From Acridotheres tristis (Eukaryota; Chordata; Aves; Passeriformes; Sturnidae), in assembly GCA_037013685.1 (NCBI GenBank), contig CM072890.1, positions 434,001-498,000 on the forward strand: a stretch of 64,000 nt of DNA, written 5' to 3'. Positions within the stretch are counted from its first letter, which is position 1. Each line of letters opens with the position of its first letter. A program made the translations under genes and the position numbers. The notes below the pieces were generated by a model. The model made no database searches. It was not told the origin of the DNA and saw only the letters and a program-made list of their open reading frames with translations. This document shows, piece by piece, positions 52,076 through 62,335 of this stretch.

Positions 52076-55025
52076 TCCAGATTTTTGCCCTACTGAAGGG
52101 CTTTGTCACCAGAGAATCTCATTGTGATCCTGCTGTCACCTGCAGTTCCTCTGCATCTTCCTCACCTGCCTCCTTGGCCAGGCCTCTCTCTCCCAGCACC
52201 ACTGCTCTCAGCACAGCCCATACAGTGCCTTCAAAGACCTTCCATTTTCTCCCTCCTTTTGTCTTTATTTTTCATTTACAACAAAGAGAAATAGAGCTGT
52301 GGCCCAAAATTTGTCTAGCAATAAAAAAGCCAAAATCTGACCCACCATACTATTATTACAGTTTTTTCTCTCTGTTTCTGTAGAAGGTTCTTGGCAGGGA
52401 ATAAATTGTTTCTTCCAATATATTTTTCTTTATATTCTTAGTGTATGGGCCTCCAGGTTGTGTCTGAAGACTGTGAATTTTTTTTGCTGTCTCTGCACCA
52501 ACAAACCTTACATTATGGAAAGATGATAAAACAGAACATGGAATTCACCAAGTAACGATTTCAGGAAGAAATGCAGTTTAAATTTTTCCCAGCAGATGTG
52601 GCTGTTGGACCAGAAAAGGCTCAAGGTCAGTTCAGGTGGGTTAGGGAGGAGATTGGGGGACTCCATTTTACTGCCATGGATATGCAGCACTAGATGGTGA
52701 CTGTGCTGAGATACAGACTTGTGAGTGAATCTGACTCCCCCCCCAAAAAAACAACATCCCAACCGAAATTGCAACCTCTCTCCATCACATGATTAAATGG
52801 TTTATTATCTGTTAGAGTTTTTAGTAAATTTTAAATAAATAGTTACAGTATTTGCCTTGCTCTTGATAAATGTGAGGTTATTCATGGAGTATTACATGAT
52901 GCCTGTAGATGGTAAAAGTTCTTGGTGTTGTAGAAAGAAAATGTGAGTTCAGTGCCATGTTGACTGATTATTGGGAAACCCCTGAGGTTTTCTGTCATCC
53001 CATGGTTACAGGGTAGGTCAGTTTTCACCATTAACTTACAGTGTTAGTGTCTTTATTCAGAAGTGTCTGTGTATGCCAAATGTAGGTTTCTGGGTGCACA
53101 GGGAAGTTTCTGGGTTCCTTGTACTGGCCCCAGTGGCTCTGTGTCAGAGCTGTTCCTAATTCCTGCTGAGTCCTGGGAGGGAGGGGACAACCTGGCAGCT
53201 CTTCTGTGTTATTCTAGGGACCATCCCCTCCCTCGTTAGCCCTGAAATGTCAAATATTGAAAGGTCTCCACTTAATGACATTGCCAGTTGTGCACCAAGG
53301 CTGTTCAGAAGGGAGCATGCTGCATCCATCAGGGAGAGGAGGTCATGGCTGTTGAACAGTTTTACTAGAAAACCTATGATTTGAAAGGCTGAGGGAGGGC
53401 AGGCTGATAGTAAATTCTGCTGAATGAGGTCCTTGGATGTGCCTCCCAAGATGATGTCCAGGTCGTGCTGTCAGAGATTTGCACTCTGACTCTGCACAGG
53501 CTTTTTACCCCCGCCTGTGGAGCCAAGCTTGCCCCATGCAAGTGATTGAAATGCCCTTGGTGCCGTGTCCTGCTTCCCCAGCTCCGTGCCAGCCCTCACC
53601 GAGGAAGGGCTGCAGGTGCTCAGCCCTGCCCTGGGGGCACCTTCTGGGTGGCACTGCCACCATCAGGTGGGCACTGAAGGCTGGCAGCCGGCTCGGGGGG
53701 CTCAGCACACCTGGGAGCGTTGTGACAGGAATGGGGCAGTGACCAGAGCTCGGGCTCCCTGCAGGGACTCTGTCCTGCCTTGGTGCTGCTGCATGAACAC
53801 CACCCCACACACCTGGAAATAGTCCTACTGAAGCTGGAAATATTCCTACTGATTTCAAGGAAATTTGTAAACAAAAAGGAAGTATTCATTAATTCATTCA
53901 TTAGAATTAATGAGGTATGAGATACAAATGTCTCCTTGTCTGTTTTGGATGTAGCCCTTCTGAAGATAACACTTTCAGCCCTTTGCACACTTTGAACCTT
54001 GCAAGTATCTCTGCAAAATGTAAGATGTAAAATGAAAACTGTTTTTCCGTCCACTTTCAAGGATTTTTTTTTTTTAAGGTCTATCTTGAGTTGAAAATGG
54101 CAAGTCATTTTAGAAAAGCAGCATCTGCTCTGAAGCAACTGCCAGTTTAATATTTCTTTAATATATTTGGATACAGATAATAACATATTTTTAAAGGAAA
54201 AAATATGCCAGGAACAGTTGATATATCTTTTACCTAAAATTGAATGTTCAGTATGGGAAATACTTCTATATAGCAGTATTGCTATGATAATGTAGGAAAT
54301 TATGCTTAACATTGTTATTTGAAAACCCAGCAATTTTATTGCACTTCGTTGTGAAATATTGAAAGTAGGAAAAAGATCCTCTTCATTCTCATACTTGCAA
54401 ATGATCTGATGAAATGTAAGTTGGAGCATTTAGTATATATAAGTGAGGTATAAATTTATTCCTCTTTTTCCATAGCAGTGGTTTGAGTGAGATAATCCAG
54501 GAATACTGAGTTTGTCATGCAGCACTTTGTTAAGTTACCAAATCAAAGCAAACATTCCTAAAATGCACATTTTTCGTTCTATCCAAAGACAGCTACTTTG
54601 CTTTATTTATTTGTGTCTGGATGACTTTTCCTCAGGAAGCAGCATCCTGAACTGGCCCCTGTGTGATGGAAATCAGATTATCAGTGTGTTCAGAGCCCCT
54701 GCTGGAGTGTTTCTGTAGAGCAAGGCAGGCTGCACTTGGTCTTGTAGGATCAACCCTAAATGCCTAAATTCATCTTCAGGAGCCCAGTTTAAGAACCAAA
54801 GTTTGTAAATGTTGGATCAGTCTTTCTTATGCTCCTTGGCTGCATCAGAACTAAACTAAAGCTCTGAATCCAGATATTACTAGCTTCAAAATATTTCCTC
54901 ATAGACTAGGGTATGTTTCTATCACACTGTCCTCTTGATGCACAGGGCTTCATTTTAAATATGTTTATTACCTTAGAAATAAACAAGAAGAAATGGCACA
55001 GGGGAACAATTTTCCTTATCTAAGT

Positions 55026-55027
55026 AA

Positions 55028-55058
<31 letters not shown>
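55026..55058. repeat. A22 followed by (TA)n microsatellite
   Basis: A run of 22 adenines (55,026-55,047) is followed directly by TATATATATAT. It may be the tail of an old retrotransposed sequence, but no element body was recognised beside it. Confidence 0.9.
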
Positions 55059-55059
<1 letters not shown>

Positions 55060-57204
55060 GTTACCTAAACATGTATTTATCAGTGCTGATGGCCTTTGTC
55101 CTTACTCCAGTGAACTTTTCTCACTGACCTCAATGGGAGAATGATGGGCTCTGCATTGGAAACTTACGAATATTTTTTCTTCATCATCCATCCATCTATT
55201 TTGGGATGTGCTAAATGCCTGTTCTCTGTTGTAACATTAGCATCAGTATGTGGAAACTCGGGTGGCTAAAATAAATCGGTGAAATGCAATATACATGACT
55301 TCAGAGGGAGCTGTGTGTGCATTGTGGAGCACAAGTGCCCTGTGCCTGCTCTGCCATGCCAGCCCTGCAGCCAGGTCCCCATTGTGTCCCTCACAAGGGG
55401 GTGCAAGCAAGGCAGCCACGAGCTGTGTGCTGCCTCTGAGCTCTGCCAAAAAAATACTTTTTGGTTGCCCTTTAATGGCAGTAAAATTAATACTTTTACC
55501 AGCCTCAAATTATGGGGATTAAAAGATCTTTAGTATTTCACAAAAGCAGTTTTTTGGATCTTTTGTATTGTGGGCCCGATTGTTTGCTGAAGGCATTGAA
55601 AATGATATTGATCATGTGTGAGGTCCTGATTTGTGAGGCAGCTTTCTCTCCTTGGCTTTTACAAGGCTTCTAACTAACCTGGGGCATTTTCCAGCCTTAC
55701 TAGAGACCCTCCTGATTCATGTTAGTACGAATTAGCACATTGTCAAATTAGTTTGGCTTTTATTTTTAATGGAAAAATGAAAGGGGTAAGCTCAATCTTT
55801 ATGGGCTGCAGTGTTTTCTGTGTTTTCCCACAGGGAAATCCACGGGACACCTTTGCAAAGTTGGACTTGGATGAAGATGCTGAGTGGTTTGTCCTGCCTT
55901 GGAGTCTCCTGCAGCCCGTGGGAGCCTGGGCTGGCTCAGAATGGTCCAGTCCCCTGACACTGATTTCTCATCCACCATGACCACAGGCTGGTGGGTGAGG
56001 AAGGAGCACCCATGGCTGCTGCCATCCCTGCCCCTCTGGCTTCAGGTAAATCCCCAAACTTGGAGCGTGACTGCCCAGGAAGGAGGAGGAGCACCTGCAC
56101 TGCTCAGCTCAGCTCATGGCAGCTTGTTCCTCTGCACAGAGCATTGATCTTCAAGGCCATCCATGGTTAAAGGAGTGGGAAACATTCCCTGGAATTTACT
56201 GTTCCCTCTTTTTCCCTCTTAACAGGTAAGAGCTGCACAAACTCCCTCTATAATTGTCACCTAACAGAGAATACAATGACTAGTCTGTCATCAAAGCATT
56301 TAGGGATGATGATGATACCTAGATTGGTTTTCAGTGTGTTTTTTGTTTTTATTTTACTGTGATGTTTATACAAAATCTGTAAATCATAGGGATGTGATAA
56401 GAGACAGGTTGTAGTTGCTGATTGTAGCCCTGATTGTTAAACCTGTCCAATGACAACCAGCTCAGGGTTTAACATTTTTCAGTTGCACAGCCAGCTTTCA
56501 AGGTTACACATGGGTACTGAATGAAACAGAGCCCACTGGTTATTTTTAGAGAGGCTCTAAACAAGAAGTAAATCCCTGGAGCAGTGCTGCCAGAGATGCA
56601 TAAAGTTCAAATCCAAATTAAAACTGCCTATCTTTGGCCTAAATTCCAGCTTGAACTTGAGGAAAACTGTGATCTATAATTTGAACTTTATGACAAAAAC
56701 TTCTTTGCAATTCGTTTCTAATACCTGAGAATACATGAACTTGGAACAAACACTTGAAAAATAGAACTTGAATGAAAAATGCTAACATTTGTCCAGAAAT
56801 GTAGTGCCTGTTCCTGTGAGACAGTGTTGTATGACTTCAAGTTTCAGTAGCTACACTGGAATTTGGAGAGTCTGATTTTTTGTGATTCTTAGTTTCAACA
56901 CATCCTTGTGAGACCAAGTCCTACAATGTAATTGTAAATTTTGGGGGCAGGCTTATTTACTGATCCCTCTAATAATGATCTGTGATGCTCAGGTCTGGGT
57001 TTAGTAATGACCACAAGAGAAGATGAAGAAAGGAGACCCCTTGTCAGCAGCATATTTATGCAAAGTAGTGCAACTGAAGCTTGTTCTTGATTGCTTTGCT
57101 GAATCAGAGCCTGTATCTTCTTCCTGCCAAGGCAGAGATCTAATACCACTCCTAAATGCACTAGTAATTCTAGAAGCCCTAATGACAGTCAAGATAACAC
57201 CACA

Positions 57205-57841
57205 GATTTTATAAATAAGGGTCTTTATTTAGAATACTGTCGAAAACATTCTTGGCAACCACGTCGTATAAATATATAAAGTTAAAGTTTGACACAACAA
57301 ACCAAGCAATATTAAATATTTTTTAATTTTTCCTCTTTTTGTTTTAAGTTTTCTTTTTTTTTTTTCTTTTTTTAAAAAATTTATTTATTTTGCTCTTTTT
57401 TCCTTTTTTTTCTTTCCTTTTTTTTTTTTTTGGAAAGCAACTCTTATTTACAATTATACAAAAATTTTATAAAAAATGGTCCACAACCTTATTTTGGCCA
57501 GAATAGGAGTAATAGGAAGGATCTATCATGCCACTACTGCTGTAGATTTCTATTTTTCTCCACGTTCAAGAGCCAACTTCCTATTCCCCACAGCCCAGAT
57601 TAAACATTGGCCATTTCATGGTATACAATTTTATCTCTAGACATATTAAATAAGTTTAGTTTAACAACCAATAAATAACTATGTGTACTTTGAAGTGATA
57701 CAGGTTTGCAGAGTTATAAAATTGAAGGAATTTTCAGTGATATTTTAAAACTGGAACAAGTCTTAAGAAGTCTTTTCAACCTCAGAAGGCAGGTCTTGAA
57801 CAGAGCAAATTGGTTTTGGTGCAGTCCAGCTGGAGGGGTCC
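57205..57841 (-). other. MYOD1: MYOD1 3' untranslated region
   Basis: This is about 640 nt of AT-rich sequence after the stop codon. On the mRNA strand it contains a long A-rich segment (complement of the T-rich run at 57,340-57,432). It also has ATTTA-type motifs (for example the complement of ATAAATAAC near 57,670), which resemble AU-rich instability elements. The length is plausible for a vertebrate MyoD mRNA. Exact limits rest on the predicted poly(A) signal. Confidence 0.6.
57224..57229 (-). terminator. MYOD1: MYOD1 polyadenylation signal
   Basis: The minus strand reads AATAAA here, about 615 nt beyond the MYOD1 stop codon. Cleavage is expected roughly 10-30 nt further, near 57,200. Other AATAAA-like hexamers occur in the A/T-rich stretch at about 57,380-57,390 and could be used alternatively. 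The choice of the most distal site is an inference. Confidence 0.6.
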
Positions 57842-58092
57842 TTAAAGCACTTGGTAGATGGGGTTGCTGCTGCTGTTATCCTGGGGAAGTGGGGTGCAGT
57901 TGGTGGGGGAAGGAATTTGGGCTCCACTATCACTCAGACTCACTCCTTCTGGAGGGGAACACGGACTCCCTTCAGCAACAGTTTCCACTGGAGGCAGTAC
58001 AGGGCACGTGGAATTATCTGTGGAAATCCTCTCTACAATGCTTGAGAGGCAATCGAGACTGGAAACAACAGAACTCTTCCCGTGCTTTGGAT
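57842..58092 (-). CDS. MYOD1: MYOD1 coding exon 3 (C-terminus)
   Basis: This exon encodes residues 212-294, completing the aspartate codon split by intron 2 and ending at TAA (57,842-57,844). The acceptor is TTTTTTCAG on the minus strand, then ATCCAAAG. It carries the C-terminal amphipathic helix III segment SSLDCLSSIVERIS (about residues 222-235), which MyoD needs for opening silent chromatin. A Ser/Pro-rich activation tail follows and ends SNPIYQVL, the characteristic MyoD C-terminus. The tail is slightly shorter than remembered chicken MyoD because of fewer serines. Exon lengths of 555, 79 and 251 nt sum to 294 codons plus stop with no frame error. Confidence 0.95.
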
Positions 58093-58657
58093 CTGAAAAA
58101 ACACACAAAAAGGCACTCAGATTATCCAGTGGGTACTTAAATCAGTGGGCAGTACACATTTGTGAGTATGTGAGGACTCAGAGGAAATGAACAGTGGTGA
58201 AGGATACCTATTATGAGAAAACAGATTGTAATTTCAGAATGGAAGAGAGGCCCAACCACAGTGTGCTGCTCTGGGGACAGGGAGGATCCAAGGCTTCACT
58301 GAGTCCACAGAAAGGGAAGAGCAGATTTGAAATCAATCATAAATTACTCCAACTTGGATCAATGACAAGGTAAGAAGTCTTCATGTAGAATATGGTTAAA
58401 TACTGGAATAAGTTGCAGAGAACTACATACTTCTATCCAACGGTTAGATTTGCAAAATGGGAAACAGAGCTATAACCCATCCCCATATTTGCAAATAAAC
58501 CTAGAGGAAATGCAGTGCCTCCAGCAGCAGCGTGGCTCGCTGGCTGCAAAGGCAGGTTCCTGTCTGGGCCAGCTAGGCAGGGAGCAGGCCCAGGAGAGCT
58601 GCTGCACTGCCTGCCTCTGTCCCAGCGTTTCTCAGCGCCCTTAGGGCACGCACTCAC
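58093..58657 (-). other. MYOD1: MYOD1 intron 2
   Basis: A 565 bp intron with donor GTGAGTG (58,657 downward) and acceptor ...TTTTTTCAG (ending at 58,093). Phase 1: the split codon is G|AT (Asp). No other feature was seen inside. Confidence 0.92.
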
Positions 58658-58736
58658 CGTTTGGGGACTCTGTGTAGTAACTGCTGTCGTAGCTGTTCCT
58701 TCTGCGAGAGCTGCAGGGAGGCCCGCTGTACTCCAT
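58658..58736 (-). CDS. MYOD1: MYOD1 coding exon 2
   Basis: A 79 nt exon encoding residues 186-211, with MEYSGPPCSS, RRRNSYDSSY and YTESPN in order, plus the first base of Asp212. It follows acceptor CTGCCCAG and ends at donor G|GTGAGTG. The small second exon is typical of MyoD-family genes. It links the bHLH-containing exon 1 to the helix III exon 3. Confidence 0.95.
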
Positions 58737-60128
58737 CTGGGCAGGAGAGAAATCCCACTGAGCTCACACTCGTACACAAATCCCATCTAATTCCATATTC
58801 CAGGCTCTGGGCTGTGCCATCATTCCAGTCCTGGCTGAAATGCTATTAAGCTGTAGGTTCATTGAGTAAGGAAGAACATAACTTGGCTAGAAGGGGATCC
58901 ACCCCAGAATATCGTGTGTGGCACAGCTGTTCCACAGGAAGGTTACCACTACTGCATTGAATGCTGCAGCTTTACAGATTAGATGAGGCTTTCCAGCATT
59001 CTGATCAGATACAGCCCTTCATGTATCTTTAGTTTACAACAGGGAGACTGAAAGGGGAATTATGTCTTTTAAATTTAGTTTTGGAAGAGTTTTCTAAACT
59101 TGAAGTCCTCTTTAAAAGCCTCTGTCTACCTTGTCCCTTTGTATTTCCTTCAGTTTCTCTTTCCATTTCTTATAGAAAATGCTCTGGAACATTGACTAAT
59201 ATATTTGTTTCCAATACTTTAATCCACAGTGAAATTCCTCTATTAAAAGAGGCTGTATCTTGAAGAGGAATCATTTGTGTAAATCTCTCCAATCTGTTAA
59301 TTATCTCATAATGACAGATACTCAACTCAGTAACGATTATCCCCAGCAGAGCACAAAAAGCAATCTCAGGTCTGAAAGTGTAGCTCACGGTCTATCTAGA
59401 GAGCTGTCCTGGACTCTGGTCACCACGTCCCACCAGCCCAGAGTGTGAACCTACAGCCCCAGCCAAAAGGTACGGGGATGAGACACCTTGTCTGGCACCC
59501 ACCCTCATTTACAAACAGGACTGAAAGCCTGGATTCTCCTTCCTATTGCTTGTAAATATCTATGGAGGGAATTAAGTCAGCGAGAAGAGAAATAGAGAAT
59601 CTTTTTCTTAAGGGTCAAGAAAGATAATTCTTGTTGCTTAGACCCTACTCCTGTTGCCATGATGAATGGCACAAAGCAAAACCCAGACTCTTACCAATTC
59701 CCGTGTAACTCCCATGTCCTAGGAGGCCCTTGCTCTCTGCTGTCCTTAGAGGATTCAAAGGTAATGATACAGCAGAAGGTGGAAGCAGAGATGCCCCCAG
59801 GTGCCCATTCCGGGCAGCTTCCTAAAGTCCTCCCCCAGAAACTTAGCCCTGGCTCCTCCAGGACATGGGGAACCTGCCTAACTTCTTATCCCAGGGAACA
59901 AACGTGTAAGAGGTTCTTCTTCTTTCCCAGAGATCCTGCCATGTGGGGACCCCACCTCCCTTCGCTGCGGGTGCCCAAGGCATGAGGAAGGACTTTGTCT
60001 TCTGCCTGGGGAGGCAGCGAGGGCAGCTGCTCTAGGAAGGGCAGGAGGAGGCGACTCGCCCTGCTCAGGTTTGGACCAAGAGCGTCCAGGGCACCTTGGT
60101 GGCAGGCAGTCCTCCCTGGGGCACTCAC
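58737..60128 (-). other. MYOD1: MYOD1 intron 1
   Basis: A 1,392 bp phase-0 intron with donor GTGAGTGC directly after the Met185 codon and acceptor CTGCCCAG before Met186. No repeats or recognised exons lie inside. Short open frames here are not credible. Confidence 0.92.
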
Positions 60129-60683
60129 CATGCCATCGGAGCAGTTGGAGCGAGGGCTGGAGGCGTCCGACTCCCCGCTGTAGTGCTCCAGCACCGGGTA
60201 ATAAGCGTCCTCCTGCTCCCGCAGCAGCGCCTGCAGGCTCTCGATGTAGCGGATGGCGTTGCGCAGGATCTCCACCTTGGGCAGGCGCTGGTTGGGGTTG
60301 GTGGACGTGCAGCGCTTGAGGGTCTCGAAGGCCTCGTTGACCTTGCTGAGCCGCCGGCGCTCCCTCATGGTGGCGGCCTTACGGCGGTCGGCGTTCGTGG
60401 TCTTCCTCTTGCACGCCTTGCAGGCCCACAGCAGGCAGCGGCCGGCCTGGTGGTGCCCGCTGGGCGCCCGGACGTGCTCCTCCTCGTGCCCGTGGTGGTG
60501 CCCGTGGTGGTGCGGGTGCTCCTCAGGCTTCAGCAGAGCCCCGACGTGCACCAGCCGCGGGTCCAGGTCCTCGAAGAAGTGCATGTCCGACGTGTTGAAG
60601 CACGGGTCATCGTAGAAGTCATCGGCGGCTGTGAAGGAGCAGAGGGAGCCCTCCGTCATCTCCATGGGGCCCAGTAAGTCCAT
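60129..60683 (-). CDS. MYOD1: MYOD1 coding exon 1: myoblast determination bHLH factor
   Basis: This exon encodes residues 1-185 of MyoD, the nuclear bHLH activator that commits cells to skeletal muscle by binding E-boxes as a heterodimer with E proteins. Residues 1-50 ([18 protein letters not shown]... to the LDPRLVHVG segment) form the acidic N-terminal activation domain. A His-rich run follows at 56-70. The Cys/His-rich region [15 protein letters not shown] (81-95) contains the Trp86 motif used with Pbx/Meis. The basic region (about 99-112) carries the myogenic Ala104-Thr105 pair, with Lys114 at the junction. Helix-loop-helix continues to about residue 156. The Ser-rich segment [17 protein letters not shown] ends the exon. 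It starts at the first in-frame ATG. A GTG-initiated extension reaching 60,878 would run beyond the predicted mRNA start. The total product is 294 aa versus about 298 in chicken. The sequence distinguishes it from MYF5, MYOG and MYF6. Confidence 0.97.
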
Positions 60684-60862
60684 GGGGGCGGCACAGGGGA
60701 CGGCGGCGGGGCCAGGGGGGACAGCGAGGGGCTCAGAACGGAGGGGCTTTGGGCCGGGCTGCTCTGCGGCCGGGCAGGTGCGCAGAGCCGAGACCCTCGC
60801 AGCCTCTCCCAGACGAGGCCACCAGCGCTGGCTGCTGCCCCGACCCCCTCCCCAGCCACGCT
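60684..60862 (-). other. MYOD1: MYOD1 5' untranslated region (predicted)
   Basis: If transcription begins 25-30 nt downstream of the TATA-like element, about 180 nt of GC-rich leader precede the ATG. An E-box CAGGTG (60,775-60,780) lies within it, compatible with bHLH auto- or cross-regulation, though a single hexamer is weak evidence. The transcription start was not observed directly. Confidence 0.5.
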
Positions 60863-60887
60863 GGTCCGGGAGCGCCACTCGGGGCCG

Positions 60888-60894
60888 TATTTAT
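60888..60894 (-). promoter_or_regulatory. MYOD1: MYOD1 TATA-like box
   Basis: The minus strand reads CATAAATACGG in otherwise GC-rich DNA, 205 bp before the start codon. It is the only AT-rich element in the proximal promoter. Position and sequence fit a TATA box for a start near 60,860. Confidence 0.7.
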
Positions 60895-60895
60895 G

Positions 60896-60985
60896 GCCGA
60901 GCCCCCCGGCGGGTCGGGCCGGGCCGGGCCGGGGCGGGTCGGGGGGCGCGGCCGGGCGGGCCGGGGGCCGGGGCCGCGGTGTCCC
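60896..60985 (+). promoter_or_regulatory. G-rich block directly upstream of the MYOD1 TATA box
   Basis: The + strand has dense G-runs (GGCGGGTCGGGCCGGGCCGG, then GGGCGGGTCGGGGGGCG and GGGCGGGCCGGGGGCC). They fit the G3+N1-7 pattern of intramolecular quadruplexes and overlap GC-box (Sp1-type) motifs. It lies on the template strand for MYOD1. This is a sequence prediction only. Confidence 0.6.
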
Positions 60986-61034
60986 GCTGGGGCAGCGTTA
61001 GCCCGGGTGTGCGCGGGGCTGCATTTCCTTCGGC

Positions 61035-61053
61035 TTTTTTTTTTTTTTTTTTT
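61035..61053. repeat. T19 homopolymer, part of a polypyrimidine tract
   Basis: Nineteen thymines are followed by CTTTTCTCAGCAG on the + strand, about 175 bp upstream of the predicted MYOD1 start. The arrangement resembles a splice acceptor facing away from MYOD1. It may equally be the A-tail of an old minus-strand insertion. Confidence 0.85.
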
Positions 61054-61314
61054 CTTTTCTCAGCAGCCCGCCCTGCCGCCGCACCGGGGAGAGCAGCCGC
61101 CCCCATGCCCCAAAGTGCCGGGGCCCGCCCGCCGCTCTCCGGGGCACCAGCGGGGACAGCTCCGCTCGTTCCTCACGGGGAAGAAGCCTCCAGCTCCTGG
61201 ACAGGTCTGTCCGCGGCTCTGCGGCCACACGGGTGAACTGCGGGGACATTCGTGGGGACGGGCCGGCCAGGGGACACCGCGGGCAGCCGGCACCGTGCGG
61301 GACGGCGGGGGAGC

Positions 61315-61805
61315 GGGGACACGGCGGGGATGTGCGGGGACACGGCGGGGATGTGCGGGGACACGGCGGGGACACGGCGGGGATGTGCGGGGACACCGCG
61401 GGGACACGGCGGGGATGTGCGGGGACACGGCGGGGATGTGCGGGGACACCGCGGGGACACGGCGGGGATGTGCGGGGACACGGCGGGGATGTGCGGGGAC
61501 ACGGCGGGGACACGGCCGGGATGTGCGGGGACACGGCCGGGATGTGCGGGGACACGGCCGGGATGTGCGGGGACACCGCGGGCATGTGCGGGGACACCGC
61601 GGGCATGTGCGGGGACACCGCGGGGACACGGCGGGGACACGGCCGGGATGTGCGGGGACACCGCGGGGACACCGCGGGGATGTGCGGGGACACCGAGGGG
61701 ATGTGCGGGGACACGGCGGGGACACGGCGGGGACACGGCCGGGATGTGCGGGGACACCGCGGGGATGTGCGGGGACACCGAGGGGATGTGCGGGGACACC
61801 GCCGG
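61315..61805. repeat. CpG- and G-rich modular minisatellite upstream of MYOD1
   Basis: The array of about 490 bp is made from two modules. Module A is GGGGACACGGC (11 bp, also GGGGACACCGC). Module B is GGGGATGTGC or GGCATGTGC (10 bp). The commonest unit is A+B (21 bp), with A+A+B (32 bp) interspersed. A preliminary copy (GGGGACACCGC) lies at about 61,270. Every A module starts with four G, so the + strand is rich in regularly spaced G-runs, with one or two CpG per module. It sits about 0.45-0.95 kb upstream of the predicted MYOD1 start. Long arginine/proline/glycine frames here are repeat artefacts. Confidence 0.94.
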
Positions 61806-62278
61806 GCCGTGGCCGCCAGCCGGTGGCGCTGCGGGCCTGTCCCAGCGGGGATCCCTGCGAGCACCGGCACCGCGGGCTCCTCTTCCAGCTCCGCTCACCT
61901 GCACTCGGAAACCTTTGAGAGATGGAGCTCCCTCCGCGGCGCTTTGCTGCGGTTGGATGGCTCGCGCGATAAGGATTTATTTATTTCTAGCAGTGCGAGA
62001 GTTTGGAGCTTGGGGAAACGGGATGGGTTTTAGGAACGTCTCTCAAGGGTGCCAGAGCTTTTGCTCTGTTTTTTTTTTATTATCATTTGTGATGAGAAAT
62101 TGGATTCTTCTCAGAGGATTTCAGTAATTCAACTATGTGATTTCACGGACTTCATGATTAAAAATAATAGTGCATATATTTAATGTCCCACAAGCTAAAA
62201 CTAATTTCTGTTCTGCAGTTATAAACGTTGGCAAAATTTCAGCTTGTTCAAAATCTGCAGGGCAAGGGGCTGACTGAC

Positions 62279-62335
62279 AGAATCACAAAAGGTAAAAAAG
62301 GTCCATCAGTGATCAAGCCCCAGTCCCTGTGCCTA
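62279..62335 (-). mobile_element. Degraded CR1 3'-end fragment
   Basis: The + strand reads AGAATCACAAAAGGT, then AAAAAAGGTCC and GTGATCAAGCCCCAGTCCC. This resembles the reverse complement of a CR1 3' terminus (AGAATCACAGAATGGTT, GGTTGGAAGGGACC, GATCATC..CCAACCCCC). It is short and diverged, so the call is tentative. Confidence 0.35.

Larger units (their letters stand above)
40351..57204. other. MYOD1-KCNC1 intergenic region
   Basis: This is about 17 kb between the KCNC1 5' flank and the MYOD1 3' end. It holds the 13 bp array at 40.8 kb, the KCNC1-like relic at 47.8 kb, the CR1 plus pentanucleotide array at 50.7-52.1 kb and a poly-A/TA microsatellite at 55.0 kb. A minus-strand open frame of 269 codons at 53,620-54,429 has no recognisable domain and is not called a gene. 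The remainder is AT-rich unique sequence in which no exon was recognised. By location it could carry enhancers for either gene, but the bases alone do not demonstrate this. Confidence 0.6.

Noticed and set aside
50996..52096. Forward frames of 283-366 codons of SCPVLSCPVL type
   Set aside because: Pure translation of the CCTGT array inside a CR1 element. All three frames are open because the repeat cannot form stop codons.
60684..60878. N-terminal extension of MYOD1 by 65 codons
   Set aside because: It would start at GTG, overlaps the predicted transcription start and 5'UTR, and is absent from known MyoD proteins.
60749..62127. Frames of 200-389 codons of GDTAGMCGDTAG or PRRVPAVSPH type upstream of MYOD1
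   Set aside because: They follow the 21/32 bp CpG-rich minisatellite in several frames on both strands and have no recognisable protein.
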